Origin: Harmothoe impar
Lineage: Eukaryota; Annelida; Polychaeta; Phyllodocida; Polynoidae
NCBI GenBank assembly: GCA_947462335.1
Contig: OX381708.1
Coordinates: 1,054,001-1,118,000 of the forward strand
DNA: 64,000 nucleotides
Reading direction: 5' to 3'
Both the position numbers and the translations under genes were made by a program. Each line of letters opens with the position of its first letter. Position 1 is the first letter of the stretch. The notes below the pieces were generated by a model, which saw only the letters and a list, made by a program, of their open reading frames with translations, was not told where the DNA came from and did not search any database. Below, in pieces: positions 43,829 through 54,835 of the stretch.

Positions 43829-44336
43829 AGTTATACACACATTCAAATAGGGGTGTCAACATATCCAGTACCCATACATAGGCAAAGATCGACACAGGCA
43901 ACACAGCAAAAATGAGTGTTTTAACCCTTTAAGGACAGATGTCGCTAAAATATTTTATTTTTTATCAAATACGACTGTCTCATTGACTTAACCAAGGAGC
44001 GCCGTATTTAACACCCCCGTGAAATAACCCATGGCCGTATTTCACGGCCCTGTGACGTCATCAAAATGACGGTTTGTTTACATTTGAACGGCGCAGAAAA
44101 GTGCTATTTCAGCTAATTTAGGCCATCCTCCTCTATAATAACTTAATTTGAATCGAAAAAGGTGAAAAAATAAACACGAAGGTACACTTGTTTAGGTCCT
44201 TTGAAGGGTTATTTCACTTGGTGAAGGTCAGGCTGCATTTCACTCGGCCTATGGCCTCGTGAAATACAGGCTGAGCCCGACTTGTGCAATAACCACTGAC
44301 TCAGTCACTTTAGCGTGCAGCTCTGTCTATATATTT

Positions 44337-44489
44337 GTCGTCATGATGCACCAACGCAGCCCCGAAGAGTAACTTGCCGGTGCTGCACCGACCTTTTGGG
44401 AGTGTCTCAACCCTGTAGGGTCTGCATGATGCTTGGATACAGCACTGGCGAGTTACTCGCCAGGGCTGCATTCATGCATCATGACGACG
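44337..44489. mobile_element. Small palindromic element, 153 bp, best copy
   Basis: Ends GTCGTCATGATGCACCAACG and TTCATGCATCATGACGAC are inverted repeats. The inside has AGAGTAACTTGCCGGTGCTG and its imperfect inverse AGCACTGGCGAGTTACTC, so the whole can fold. Relatives are at 30816-30917, 30981-31120 and 32061-32197. Confidence 0.7.
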
Positions 44490-44504
44490 TATAACCGGCA
44501 CTTA

Positions 44505-44934
44505 CCGTAAAACCCCGCCTTTAAGACGACCCCGCCTTTAAGATGACCCCCCAACTTTGGAAAAAAATTTGTCTTGTGCAAAAAAAGTATGACAATTTGG
44601 AAAACCCCGCCTTTAAGACGACCCCCGATTTTGGGATCCTGCCAACCCCCAGACCCTCTCTAAATCACCCAAATTACAAAGTTTTTGAATATTTTTTCCG
44701 TGAATTAGTATAGCCTGCAATACAATACAAGTTACCTTCAAAAAATTATAATGGAAACGTTTATAAATTGTACCATTTTTTTTGAGATGTCCTTTCTTTT
44801 TTTTCTGCCATTTTTTCCAAATCAAAATTGTCAAAACCCTGCCTTTAAGACGACCCCCTTCTTTGGGTAAAAAATCTGTCTTGTAGGAAAAATAAATCCC
44901 AAAATAAATCCGTCTTAAAAGCGGGGTTTTACGG
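44505..44934. mobile_element. 430-bp MITE, TIR CCGTAAAACCCCGC, TA target
   Basis: Ends CCGTAAAACCCCGCCTTTAA and TTAAAAGCGGGGTTTTACGG are inverted repeats, flanked by TA on both sides. The word CCGCCTTTAAGACGACCCC recurs inside (44526, 44607, 44841). Confidence 0.82.
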
Positions 44935-45017
44935 TAAGTCTTAGACCTCGGGGAAATTGTAGATCTACGACCCACACCTGTGACCTGCCACCTAAAACTG
45001 AGCCTGAAGTATGAGTC

Positions 45018-45390
45018 CAGTGTCGCCGAAAACTTTTTTTGCAGACAGGCCAAAGTGGCCTGTGTTGCAAGATCTTACCGGGCCACTTGCCTTCTACACA
45101 GGCCACTTCGGCCCTCTTTTCATAGAAATTAATACAGATCGTAATAACTCTTAAATAACAGCTCACAAAATCGATTTGAAAATGCTTAAATTCACTCAAA
45201 AAAATGCCTACATGTTCGATGTAGGCTACCTAACTAAGTTTCTATAAATAGGAATATTTGAAAAATTCTTTCACTGTTAGAGAGCTGAGATCGTGGCCGG
45301 CCATTGTGGCCGATGTCTAATGGCCTCACGTCGGCCATTACGATTCTACATCGGCAAAAGCCGATGTGCCGATGTCATTTCGGCAACTCA
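45018..45390. mobile_element. Second copy of the CAGTG(T/C)(T/C)GCCGAAA MITE, opposite orientation
   Basis: The reverse complement of its right half aligns with the left half of 43106-43465 (CATCGGCTTTTGCCG, TCTAACAGTGAAAGAA, TTTTTCAAATATTCC). Ends CAGTGTCGCCGAAA and ATTTCGGCAACTCA; flanks share ATGAGT. Confidence 0.78.
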
Positions 45391-47284
45391 TAATGAGTTG
45401 GGAAACCACTTCACGTGACTTGGGGAGATTTGTGACAATGTGAGTCACTAAAACACTGTAACAACAAGTCTAAACTCGGCAACTGAGTGAATGTATCATG
45501 ATTGGCCTAGCCCTAGTGTACTAGTGTGTAGCTAGTCCCACTTAGACTCTAAACTATGAGAAAGTGTTGCAGAAAAATGAGGTAGATTTGAGATCTTTGA
45601 GCGGTCACCATTTCAGTTTAAATTGAAATAAAGACTTCATTAAAAAAACAAATATACTTCTTGTAATAAGATCTATCCATTGGATATAAAATAGAATGCA
45701 TATCACACACCCTTGATATATATAATAGGTAAGTGCCTAGTCACTGAGGCTAGTGTAGGGTCTAAAACACTGTAACAACAAGTCTAAACTCGGCAACTGA
45801 GTGAATGTATCATGATTGGCCTAGTGTAGGGTCTAGGCCTGACTGTATTCTATTGGTCATATCCCGGGCACATGTTATCACTATTTTCCCTCAACATTTT
45901 AAAGTATTTGGTAGCCTTGAATACACATGGTCGACAACACAATAGACATCTAGTCAATACACACCGTCTTGACATGTCAAGAAAAAGACCGGGCCAGTTT
46001 GTCAACCAACAAAAAGTAGCGAAACATCCAGTAAAACTTGTTTTACATCAAATCGCTGTTTAGGGGCACACGACTATGACGTCTGACTCCTATTACACGT
46101 GTTTTGTGACATGGCAGATCCATATTATAAGCAATATTTACTTACAAAGATTATTTCATGTGGCGTTTTCGAATTCAAATGTTTATAGTGATTGGCTGCG
46201 AGAGAATACAAACTTTTTATTTGAACCGAAGCGGACTTGTGAGTTATCATATCCCTGATTTTGACTTATATCTTACTAGTAATGGGTAGAAATAATTTAA
46301 ATAGCTCAAGTTTATCATTCTTAACCAATTGTACTACTGATAATATTAGAACATCAGCGTTAGACAACTTTAGAGTACTTTTGTAGTTCCGTTTCTGTTG
46401 TATTCCATCTGTATTTTACTGAAATCTGTAACTTCCGCAATCTGTGTTGACTTCCTGTTGGGCCACACGTTTTTGAGCAGGCACTTACAAAAGTGTTTTA
46501 CGAAGGTAAAACTCACATAGATGTTGCATAGGTGATAAGCTACTTGCTGTAACTGCTAGTGAGATCATGTAATTTGATGATGTTCCCTTAAATACATATA
46601 TTCTTTAACTCTGCAACGTTTTCCCCAATTATCGCCCACGACGGGGGTGCCGACTGTGCTACCGGGCCCATGCCCATTCCCTGTCACTTAGTGTCAGTCA
46701 CTCAGGGTCCGTCACTATTAAATGTCAGTCATTCATTCTATTATTAGTCCCTGCTGGCGACCCATGTTTCTCATATTCCCCTCTCATATCGCCCCGCAGT
46801 AGAGTCTAAAGAAGGCATTTAAATACGTGCCCCACACATACAATAGTGTCAATACTTGACCGGGGTGTGTAAAAATGTCAACACCTCTTGAGGGGGGAGG
46901 GTCAATTAAATGTCACCTGTTTTTAGGAGTGATAAGATAACACTCGACCCCTTGGCCAGGGCATGTAAAAAATTTGATACCTCTTTGGAGGTGTCAAAAA
47001 AAATTAACCAATTTTCAGCGAAAAAGTCCATGCTTCAAATGCCCACCCATGCACCGATTTTCGATCCGTAGGGGGGGGGGTTAACATTTCGACCCATTGA
47101 ATGGGGGGGGGGGTGGAAAATATTTTGCCTGCTCCATGTGAACCCACCCCCCACCCCCACCACGTTGTTAAAAGATAATCACTCCCTAAAATGCCTTCGC
47201 ATTGTCATTTAATTTTAGCATCTGTGCACACAATTTCACCACCACCCCACGTTTCTAATTGACCCCTCTTTAAAGTCTAAGGTA
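45391..47284. other. Intergenic sequence between CIP2A and METTL25 starts
   Basis: A 60-base direct repeat occurs at about 45449-45512 and 45766-45828 (ACACTGTAACAACAAGTCTA, ATGTATCATGATTGGCCTAG). No coding region recognised. One or both untranslated first exons and promoters may lie here; I see no clear core promoter. Confidence 0.5.
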
Positions 47285-47612
47285 CTCTGTTGCAGTAAGA
47301 TGTCTGTTATGTTGTAGTGAGATGTCTGTTATTCTGTGTTGTAGTGAGATGTCTGTGTTGTAGTGAGATGTCTGTTATTCTGTGTTGTAGTGAGATGTCT
47401 GTGTTGTAGTGAGATGTCTGTTATTCTGTGTTGTAGTGAGATGTCTGTTATTCTGTGTTGTAGTGAGATGTCTGTTATTCTGTGTTGTATTGTAGAGAGA
47501 TGTCTGTTATTCTGTGTTGTTGTAGTGAGATGTCTGTTATTCTGTGTTGTATTGAGATGTCTGTGTTGTAGTGAGATGTCTGTTATTCTGTGTTGTAGTG
47601 AGATGTCTGTAG
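47285..47612 (+). repeat. 27-bp repeat resembling METTL25 exon 1 acceptor and start codon, cluster 1
   Basis: About 12 units of TGTTATTCTGTGTTGTAG|TGAGATGTC (in two pieces: pyrimidine tract with TAG, then TGAGATGTCTG). The true exon begins GTTGTAG|TGAGATGTCTGCC at 55575. Each unit thus has an acceptor-like site and an ATG. Confidence 0.9.
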
Positions 47613-47705
47613 AAAACGAGGAGGGGGGTTGTTGCTGTCTTGACCACAACTACAAAAGTGCCCGCCAAACCTGCTGGCATAATCCAGCTGGACTTAATTA
47701 TGCAT

Positions 47706-47863
47706 TGTTATGTTTGAAGTCACGTTTATTACGTACGAGAAGACACGTGGTAGACTGGTGAACGGATAGCATGTTGTACAGACCAAAACTAGACAGAGGT
47801 GCTGCCGTTCATAAGATTACAGTAGTAAACATCGTCGCAGGCGGTAGACGTAAGTACACAACA
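47706..47863 (-). repeat. 3' LTR of Ty3/gypsy element
   Basis: 158 bases, identical to the other LTR; TGTTGTGTACTTACG at its 5' end on the minus strand. A purine tract adjoins it internally at 47864-47872. Confidence 0.95.
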
Positions 47864-48101
47864 CTCCTCCACACTTAATATATATGCTGGAATAAACATA
47901 TGGTTAAACATCACCTTATTGGTGTCAATGAACTTAACGTCTTTGAGTCTTTTATCTCTTTGAGGATATGTAGTATTCTATAAGGAGTCTTTTATCTCTT
48001 TGAGATTACTGATAACGATAACTCTTATCTTTATGTAATGTTACTTTAACATGAACAGTAGTGTCAGAAACACAAATATATCAGTCTCTGAAATAGAACA
48101 G

Positions 48102-50696
48102 TTATTTAGGCACATAGTCATTGAACTTTGCTGGAGCCCTTCTAGGTCTCACAGATACACGTCTTGGAGACGGCACTCTCGGTGGAGTAGCAACCACCTG
48201 GGGTGGGATAGCTCTAGGTGGTTCCTCATAGGTAACCACATCTTCCTGTGGCATGGCCGTAGCTGGCGTTTCAACAACTACAGGGTCATTACCACCTTTG
48301 GGTATATCACTTATGATATCCGTGATTGGCCTTTGCATAGGCCTGAGCTGTTCGTCATCAATGTCATCTTCGATGGCTTCGCCGGACTTTCGAAGATGGT
48401 CGACATGGACGTAACGGATGTTACGGCCGATTCGTACCAAGTACTGTACGGGACCCTTCCTAGACACTATGGATCCTGGTACGTACTTTACGTCGGTGCC
48501 TCGGCAGTTCTTTACACGTACTCTTTCTCCTTTCTCGAACTCTCTTAGCTGTGGCACTCGCTGGTCTCGATACTCTATCATTTTGTCCTGTTTTCCCTCC
48601 ACCGTCACATGAAGGTCGGGTTTTATCATCGACAACCGCGTGTGAAGCTGTCTTTTGAGAAACAACTCGGATGGGGACACCCCTGTCACCGAGTGAGGCG
48701 TCGAATTATACGACAGGAGGAAACTACACAGCTTTCTGTGAGTAGTCATGCCGGGTTTCTCGTCCAATGTATGCCGCTTTAAGGCATTTTTCAGGGTCTG
48801 CACCGCTCGTTCTGCAAGTCCGTTGGACGCTGGATGGTAGGGAGCGGTCAAGGTATGTTTTATACCCTTGTTATGCAGGAACTCGCGAAACACTTCCGCG
48901 ATGAATTGTGGGCCGTTGTCGCTCACAACCTCTCTTGGGAACCCGTTATGGGCGAACATCCGCTCCAGTACCTCTATAGTCTTTTCTGCGGTCGTAGATT
49001 TCATGAGCACTACATCTAACCACTTTGAGTGTGCGTCTACTACCACTAGGAACATTTCAGATTTGTACTCTGCAAAGTCTATGTGCAGTCGGTCCCATGG
49101 CCTTTGAGGATATCGCCATGGATACATCGGAGATGCTGGTGGATCGTTCTTGAGACTCAGGCATGTTTTGCATGCTTTTATTAATGCTTCTATAGCATTG
49201 TCGATGCCGGGAAACCACAGGTAGCTACGAGCTAGTGCTTTCATGCGCACTATACCAACGTGCTCGATGTGTAGCTCTTCTAGCATTCGCTCCTGCAGTT
49301 TCTGTGGAATGATAACTCGCATTCCCCACAGAAGACATCCTTGGTCACACGATAGCTCGTGTCGTCTGGTATAAAATGGTAACAGTTCATCATCGTCAAC
49401 ATGGTTCGGCCAACCATTCATGGTGAACTCGTATACCTTGGTGAGGATCCGATCTTTTCGGGTCGCTTCTTTGATGTCTCTGGCGTTGATCGGTAGCTTG
49501 TCAGTGTGGCTAAAATAGTTCACTTCAGCTTCCATATTTTCTTTCGCTATGTCCACTGGTGCCCGACTCAGATAGTCGGCATTGGCATGATCCTCTGATC
49601 TTTTATATTTGACCTCATAGTTGTAGGTCATCAGTATGAGAGACCATCTCTGCAGCCTCAGTGCTGCCAACGTTGGCACATCCGTTTTCGGACCCAATAT
49701 TTTGGTCAGTGGCTTATGGTCGGTCAACAGTGTAAATGACCTACCATACAGGTACTTGTGGAATTTCTTAACTCCGAAGATAATGCCTAACGCTTCGCGT
49801 TCTATTTGGGCGTAGTTCCTCTCAGCTTTCGTTAGAGTCACTGACGCGTAGGCAATCGGTCGCTCCTCTCCGTTCTCGTCAACGTGTGACAGAACCGCAC
49901 CAACTCCGTAAGGAGATGCGTCTGTCGCGAGGAGAAGCTCTTTGTTCACATCGTAATGTGTTAACACTGTTTCACTGGTAAGGGCGTCTTTGACTTTCCC
50001 GAATGCCCCTTCGCACTCCTTTGACCACTTCCAGGGGACGTCATCTCGCAGGAGATTATTTAACGGAGCGAGAATTGTGGACAAATTCTTAACGAACCCA
50101 CCATAGTAGTTGACCATCCCGAGGAATGTGCGAAGTTCTGAGACATCTTCTGGTGCTTTGGCGTCTTTTACTGCGCTCACTTTTTCTGGTACGGGCCTAC
50201 GACCCTCCTTGCTGATCACATGTCCGAGATATTGGACTTCGGGAGCCAAGAAGGAACACTTCTCCCGTTTCACTCGGATGTCATGCTTGTCTAGTCTTTG
50301 AAGTACCAGTTGGAGGCGCTTTAGGTGCTCATCCTTTGTGGGAGCGGTTATCAGGATATCGTCTATATAGCAGCAAACACCAGGAATTCCTTGTAAGACC
50401 TGGTCCATGATCCTTTGGAAGATGTGTGGTGCTGTCTTTACCCCATAGGGAAGCCTAGTAACTTCGTAAAGTCCTTGCAAAGTGTTGATGGTCAGGTACT
50501 TTCTTGACTTTTCCTCCACCACCACTTGCATGTAGGCACTAGACAGGTCCAGTTTCGTAAACTGGCTACCACCCGCCAGCGTAGCGAATATATCCTCAGC
50601 TGTGGGTAGCGTATATGGTTGATCAACAACTGCACTGTTTATAGTCACTTTGTAGTCACCACACAACCTCATCTGTCCATTATCTTTTGGAACCAC
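48102..50696 (-). pseudogene. Ty3/gypsy Pol: RT, RNase H, integrase (separated from Gag-PR by a stop)
   Basis: The 864-codon frame is intact. RT has FTKLDLSSAYMQV (about residues 40-52) and the catalytic YIDD (about 109). RNase H begins ATDASPYGVGAVL (about 255). Integrase has an HHCC zinc region (about 480-515, ending CKTC) and the catalytic D, D and E in IDFAEYKS, SDNGPQF and GLAERAVQ. The C-terminus ends with RYVHVDHLRKSG and a proline-rich tail. The frame is in phase with the gag-protease frame; the only break is the TAA at 50753-50751, within the N-terminal RT segment 18 codons before this frame's first possible start (a GTG). Because that stop cuts a conserved domain, I take it as a nonsense mutation rather than recoding. 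Confidence 0.9.
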
Positions 50697-50750
50697 TACT
50701 ATTGGAGATGCCCAATCACTTCTTTCAATGCGGCGATAAACTCCACTTTC

Positions 50751-52196
50751 TTAAAGCCTATTTAGCTCCTTCTTTACACCGTCTGTGAGGTTATAGACAA
50801 TGGAACGCGCCTTTTTGAACTTTGGCGTGGCATCTGGTTTTAACTCAATTGTCGCCTCAAAGCCCTTTATCTCTCCTATCTCTCCTTTGAACACGGACTG
50901 ATACTCATGCAGGAGCTGTTCCACGGGCGTTGCATGTATCGCAAAGACATTTTCCCAGTCTATACGTATGGCTTTTAGCCAGGTCCGTCCAAATAACGGT
51001 GTACGGACGCCTTTCGCGATCACCAGCGGCAACTGTCTCTTTTGACCCTCATACTCCACATGGACGTCGATTTCACCGAGTAGCTCAACTTTGTGTCCGG
51101 TGTACGATTTCAAGTTGATAGAAGCTTCGCGTAACTCAAAATCGGGGAAGAATTCTTTGTAGTCGTCCTCACCGACAATCGAAACTGCCGATGCCGTGTC
51201 TAAGGCAAATGTCATTTCGTTGTTTTCGACACGGGCATTCACTGTTATTTCTCCGTATTTTCCGTTTTTAACTTCAAACAGTGATGCGTAACTGACCTCT
51301 TCCTCTTGTTTTTCGTCGTCATCGACGTAATGTGTACGGCCTTGGCCTCGCCCGCAACCTCTTCCACGGCCACGGTATGGACGTGAGCTACCTCTCGACT
51401 GAGATTGACCTTGAGCAGACTTCGTTTTGCAAGCCTTGGCAATGTGTCCTATTTTATCACAGTTGAAACACTTTTCCGTTTCGAATGGGCACCGGCCCTC
51501 GTGGTCGCCATCACAACGATAACACTTATTTTTAGTGCGGGCTTTTCCTTTGTTCTTGTAGCTACCACGTTGAACCCGGTTGACCTCATGGGTAGGCCCC
51601 ATGAGCTGATTACCATGGCTAGCCGTGTCCATGGACGTGCCTATATCTACGGCTTTCTCCCATGTCAACCCTGCCCCCAAGCCTAACAGTCTGTTTTTGA
51701 TTGCAGGGGATCTCAACCCGGTAACCAGGCGGTTTCTTAGCCTCTTTTTGATTTGGTCCTCATCCCCAAACCCGCAATGTATGCTGATTTTTTTTAAAGC
51801 TACTATGTAGTCTGCAACAGACTCATTATCACCCTGTTTCCGCTCATCAAACTTGAAGCTCTCGATTAGCTCATTTGACCCTGAGGTATAGTGGTTACTA
51901 ATCAATGTTGTTAGCTGGGCATATGTTTTGGTTTCAATTTCAGCAGGGGCACACAATGCAACCAAAAGATCCACAACCTCAGGTCCCACCATAGATATGA
52001 AGGCATCAATTTTTTCATCATCCTGGATTTTGTTTATTCTCATCCAAGCATTAAACCTTCTTTGATAATTAGCCCATTTTTCTTTATTGGGACTAAACTC
52101 TCCTATGGCACTCACAACATTCCTAGCTTCAGCCATAGTTTCTAGATGTAGACTCCCAGCCTCAGATTCAAGATCACTTATTTCAGAGTCACTCAT
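50751..52196 (-). CDS. Ty3/gypsy Gag and protease, ending at a premature stop
   Basis: Counted from the first ATG (52196; MSDSEISDLESEAGSLHLE) the frame has 481 codons. The capsid part is followed by two zinc knuckles (about residues 222-255, CYRCDGDHEGRC and CFNCDKIGHIAKAC), a basic GRGRG stretch, an aspartic protease with DTAS at about 330 in place of the usual DTG(S/A), and the start of the RT region (RTWLKAIRIDWEN and following). It ends at TAA 50753-50751. The protease active-site glycine being alanine is a known alternative in some retroelements and need not inactivate it. Confidence 0.88.
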   Translation of the reverse strand: MSDSEISDLESEAGSLHLETMAEARNVVSAIGEFSPNKEKWANYQRRFNAWMRINKIQDDEKIDAFISMVGPEVVDLLVALCAPAEIETKTYAQLTTLISNHYTSGSNELIESFKFDERKQGDNESVADYIVALKKISIHCGFGDEDQIKKRLRNRLVTGLRSPAIKNRLLGLGAGLTWEKAVDIGTSMDTASHGNQLMGPTHEVNRVQRGSYKNKGKARTKNKCYRCDGDHEGRCPFETEKCFNCDKIGHIAKACKTKSAQGQSQSRGSSRPYRGRGRGCGRGQGRTHYVDDDEKQEEEVSYASLFEVKNGKYGEITVNARVENNEMTFALDTASAVSIVGEDDYKEFFPDFELREASINLKSYTGHKVELLGEIDVHVEYEGQKRQLPLVIAKGVRTPLFGRTWLKAIRIDWENVFAIHATPVEQLLHEYQSVFKGEIGEIKGFEATIELKPDATPKFKKARSIVYNLTDGVKKELNRL

Positions 52197-52515
52197 TTGT
52201 AGATCAACACTTGTAGATATAGGGCCTAGCCTACACAAATGCACAGTCACTTTTAGTTTCAGAGATCTACTTTCACTTTCATGGAGTTCACTTTCACTTT
52301 TTGGATCTGGAGTCTACTTTCAGTTTCAGGGACTTCACTTTTCACAACCAAGTTTTCACAGTGTATCAATGGGAGTTCATCCAATTTTGGTAGGAATGGC
52401 TTCTTGGCCTTTTTACTTAGCTTATAGTCGATTTCTGCAGGAGAATCACTTTTAGTGACAGCCAGAAAATCAACTTTTATGCGTGGATTCTTTCATCAAC
52501 ATCCTCGTTCGCCAT

Positions 52516-52673
52516 TGTTATGTTTGAAGTCACGTTTATTACGTACGAGAAGACACGTGGTAGACTGGTGAACGGATAGCATGTTGTACAGACCAAAACT
52601 AGACAGAGGTGCTGCCGTTCATAAGATTACAGTAGTAAACATCGTCGCAGGCGGTAGACGTAAGTACACAACA
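52516..52673 (-). repeat. 5' LTR of Ty3/gypsy element
   Basis: 158 bases, identical to 47706-47863. Followed on the minus strand by A and the primer binding site TGGCGAACGAGGAT, which implies a tRNA 3' end ATCCTCGTTCGCCA; which tRNA is not determined. Confidence 0.95.
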
Positions 52674-52678
52674 TGCAT

Positions 52679-53360
52679 GATTTTTCCCTCCATTAGGTCT
52701 CATTGGTCAGTTTGTGGTCAGCTGTTCACCTGTTGGCCAAGCTGAGGCTCAGTCACACTGGCACTTGTTTACAAGTGCATTTTCTAGACACTGACACACT
52801 GTCATTGTTTCAGTGACTCTAGGTGTATTCACACTTTGTGGGCCTATCTGTGATATGCCCCATGTATGTAGTGTGTAAGTAGCTGAACTGTACATACTGT
52901 TATTAGAGAAAAAAATGTATTTAAATTTTATTTTTACATTTTATGTATACCTATGGTAGGGATGGGCTTATACTAGAAACTGGGCGTATTGCTGTTACTA
53001 GTGTTGTTAGTTGGCTCGGTTATGGGCCAACTGTACTTTTGTAGTTTCGACCCTTATGGCGTCATCATCAGGTGGTAGACACTATAATATGAAAAAATAC
53101 TGTACGTTTGTATTTTACATATAATAAATTCTGAGAGTGGTCTTGCCTCCTCTCACAGCTTTTGGATTTATTTTACATGCATTTGGGCTCACTCTAGACT
53201 TTATCTATAGTAGGCCTATCCAACATTTATTTTGTTGGTGAAATGTGTCTTAGCACATACTCTGCTGTCTCTGGTTTGTATGGGCTAGTTATGGCTGGGT
53301 GACTCGTCAATTAAAATACTGTTTAGTTTTGAGAACGAGGACTGTTTGACGATTCACCCA
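52679..53360. other. Unique intergenic or 5' intron sequence of METTL25
   Basis: No repeat or coding region recognised. Confidence 0.5.
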
Positions 53361-53691
53361 TGTGAGATGTCTGTTATTCTGTGTTGTAGTAAGATGTCTG
53401 TTATTCTGTGTTGTAGTGAGATGTCTGTTATTCTCTGTTGTAGTGAGATGTCTATTATTCTGTGTTGTAGTGAGATGTCTGTTATTCTGTGTTGTAGTGA
53501 GATGTCTGTTATTCTGTATTGTAGAGAGATGTCTGTTATTCTGTGTTGTAGTGAGATGTCTGTTATTCTGTGTTGTAGTGAGATGTCTGTTATTCTGTGT
53601 TGCAGTGAGATGTCTGTTATGTTGTTGTTGTTGCAGTGAGATGTCTGTTATGTTGTTGTTGTTGCAGTGAGATGTCTGTTATTGGCTTTGG
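53361..53691 (+). repeat. 27-bp repeat resembling METTL25 exon 1 acceptor and start, cluster 2
   Basis: About 12 units of the family described at 47285-47612 (GAGATGTCTGTTATTCTGTG), the last ones with GTTGTTGTTGCAG|TGAGATG. Confidence 0.92.
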
Positions 53692-54173
53692 GACCTTGTC
53701 CCCAAAGCCATTGACACCACACACAGAGAGTTGGAAAAAGTAGCAAGAAAAGACTAGCATAGGTCCCCTTGTTCATTGTTAAATTAAGCCCTAGCTGGCC
53801 CTTAAACATTGCCTAGGACTGGTATCCCCATGTGTCCTTGCAGGTGTGTGCAAGACTAATTTAACCTAGATCTGGTTTTCAGTTACTGCATGTAGTACCA
53901 GTGTACCTTGTGGTAAGGCCTAGACATCTTGTGAACAGCCATATTTTGAGTTCTCTAATGTGGCTGTCAATGGCAAGGATAGGTACCAGCCTAATAACTA
54001 TTGACTCCTATGTCAAGCCAAGCTGTCAATGTCAATGCCAATTCCCATACTATGCACATACAGGACCTGTACTAGAAGTTGAGTGGTCCAGGGTGGCTCT
54101 TGAAATCGCTCAAGCCTGCCCAAAGACAAACTGTGAAGTCCAACATAATTACCCCTCCCCACCCCACACACAC
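53692..54173. other. Unique sequence upstream of the hairpin element
   Basis: No repeat or coding region recognised. Confidence 0.5.
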
Positions 54174-54476
54174 TACTCTCGTTCCCAAATCCTTCCGCAG
54201 GAAGGCTCTGGGGACAGCCAAATGACCTTGAACTTTGGATTTTGCTGGTTCTGGGCAACCCCTGCTGGTAGGCTGGAACCAGCGAACAGGAACAGGAAAT
54301 GGAATCAGAATTTATGATGGTAGTTTTAGGTAGAATTACCATCAGCCTTTCTGGTTCCATTTCCTGTTCCTGTTCGCTGGTTCCAAGCTACCAGCAGGGG
54401 TTGCCCAGAACCAGCAAAATCCATACATTTGGCAGTTACCAGAGCCTTCCTTCGGAAGGATTTGGGAACGAGAGTA
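54174..54476. mobile_element. Near-perfect 303-bp hairpin (foldback element)
   Basis: The left arm from 54174 (CTCTCGTTCCCAAATCCTTC) is the reverse complement of the right arm ending about 54476 (GAAGGATTTGGGAACGAGAG). Pairing continues almost to the centre near 54325 (CAGAACCAGC / GCTGGTTCTG, TTCCATTTCCTG / CAGGAAATGGAA), with only scattered mismatches and a short loop of about 15 bases. Confidence 0.9.
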
Positions 54477-54529
54477 CACACACACATGCAAGAAACCACA
54501 TGCAACAACCCTAAAATAATATGTTGCCA

Positions 54530-54832
54530 ACACAAGTCCTCCTTATGCCCCCTCCTTCTCCTCCCTGTGTCCCCTCCTCCTCCTCCCTGTGCCCTCTCCT
54601 CCTCCTGCTCCCTGTGCCCTCTCCTCCCTCTGCCCTCTCCTCCTTCCTCTGCCCTCTCCTACTACCCCATCTTTCCCCTCCTCCCCCTCTACCCCATTTT
54701 CCTCCTTCCTGTTACCTACTCCCCCTCTGCCCCCTCCTCCTCCCTCTGCCCTCCCTTCTCCCTCTGCCCCCTCCTCCTCCCTCTGCCCTGCCTTCTCCCT
54801 CTGCCCCCTCCTCCTCCCTCTGCCCCTCCCTC
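54530..54832. repeat. C/T-rich low-complexity tract
   Basis: Irregular repeats of CCCTCTGCCCCCTCCTCCTC over about 300 bases; pyrimidine-only for long stretches on the plus strand. Confidence 0.85.
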
Positions 54833-54835
54833 TGG

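Larger units (their letters stand above)
47706..52673 (-). mobile_element. Ty3/gypsy LTR retrotransposon, 4,968 bp, very young
   Basis: LTRs of 158 bases at 47706-47863 and 52516-52673 are identical, begin TGTT and end AACA on both strands, and are flanked by a 5-base target duplication TGCAT (47701-47705, 52674-52678). On the minus strand a primer binding site follows the 5' LTR after one base (TGGCGAACGAGGAT, 52514-52501). A purine tract GTGGAGGAG (47872-47864) precedes the 3' LTR. Domain order is Gag, CCHC knuckles, protease, RT, RNase H, integrase; no envelope gene and no chromodomain seen. Very short LTRs are reminiscent of the Mag-type clade (inference). Confidence 0.95.

Noticed and set aside
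48051..48548. Plus-strand frame of 165 codons under the Ty3 element
   Set aside because: It is the antisense shadow of the integrase C-terminus of the minus-strand Pol frame.
53361..53691. METTL25 start codon inside the ATGTCTG clusters
   Set aside because: Only the ATG at 55579 continues into sequence conserved with METTL25; the others run into repeat units and stop at acceptor TAGs.
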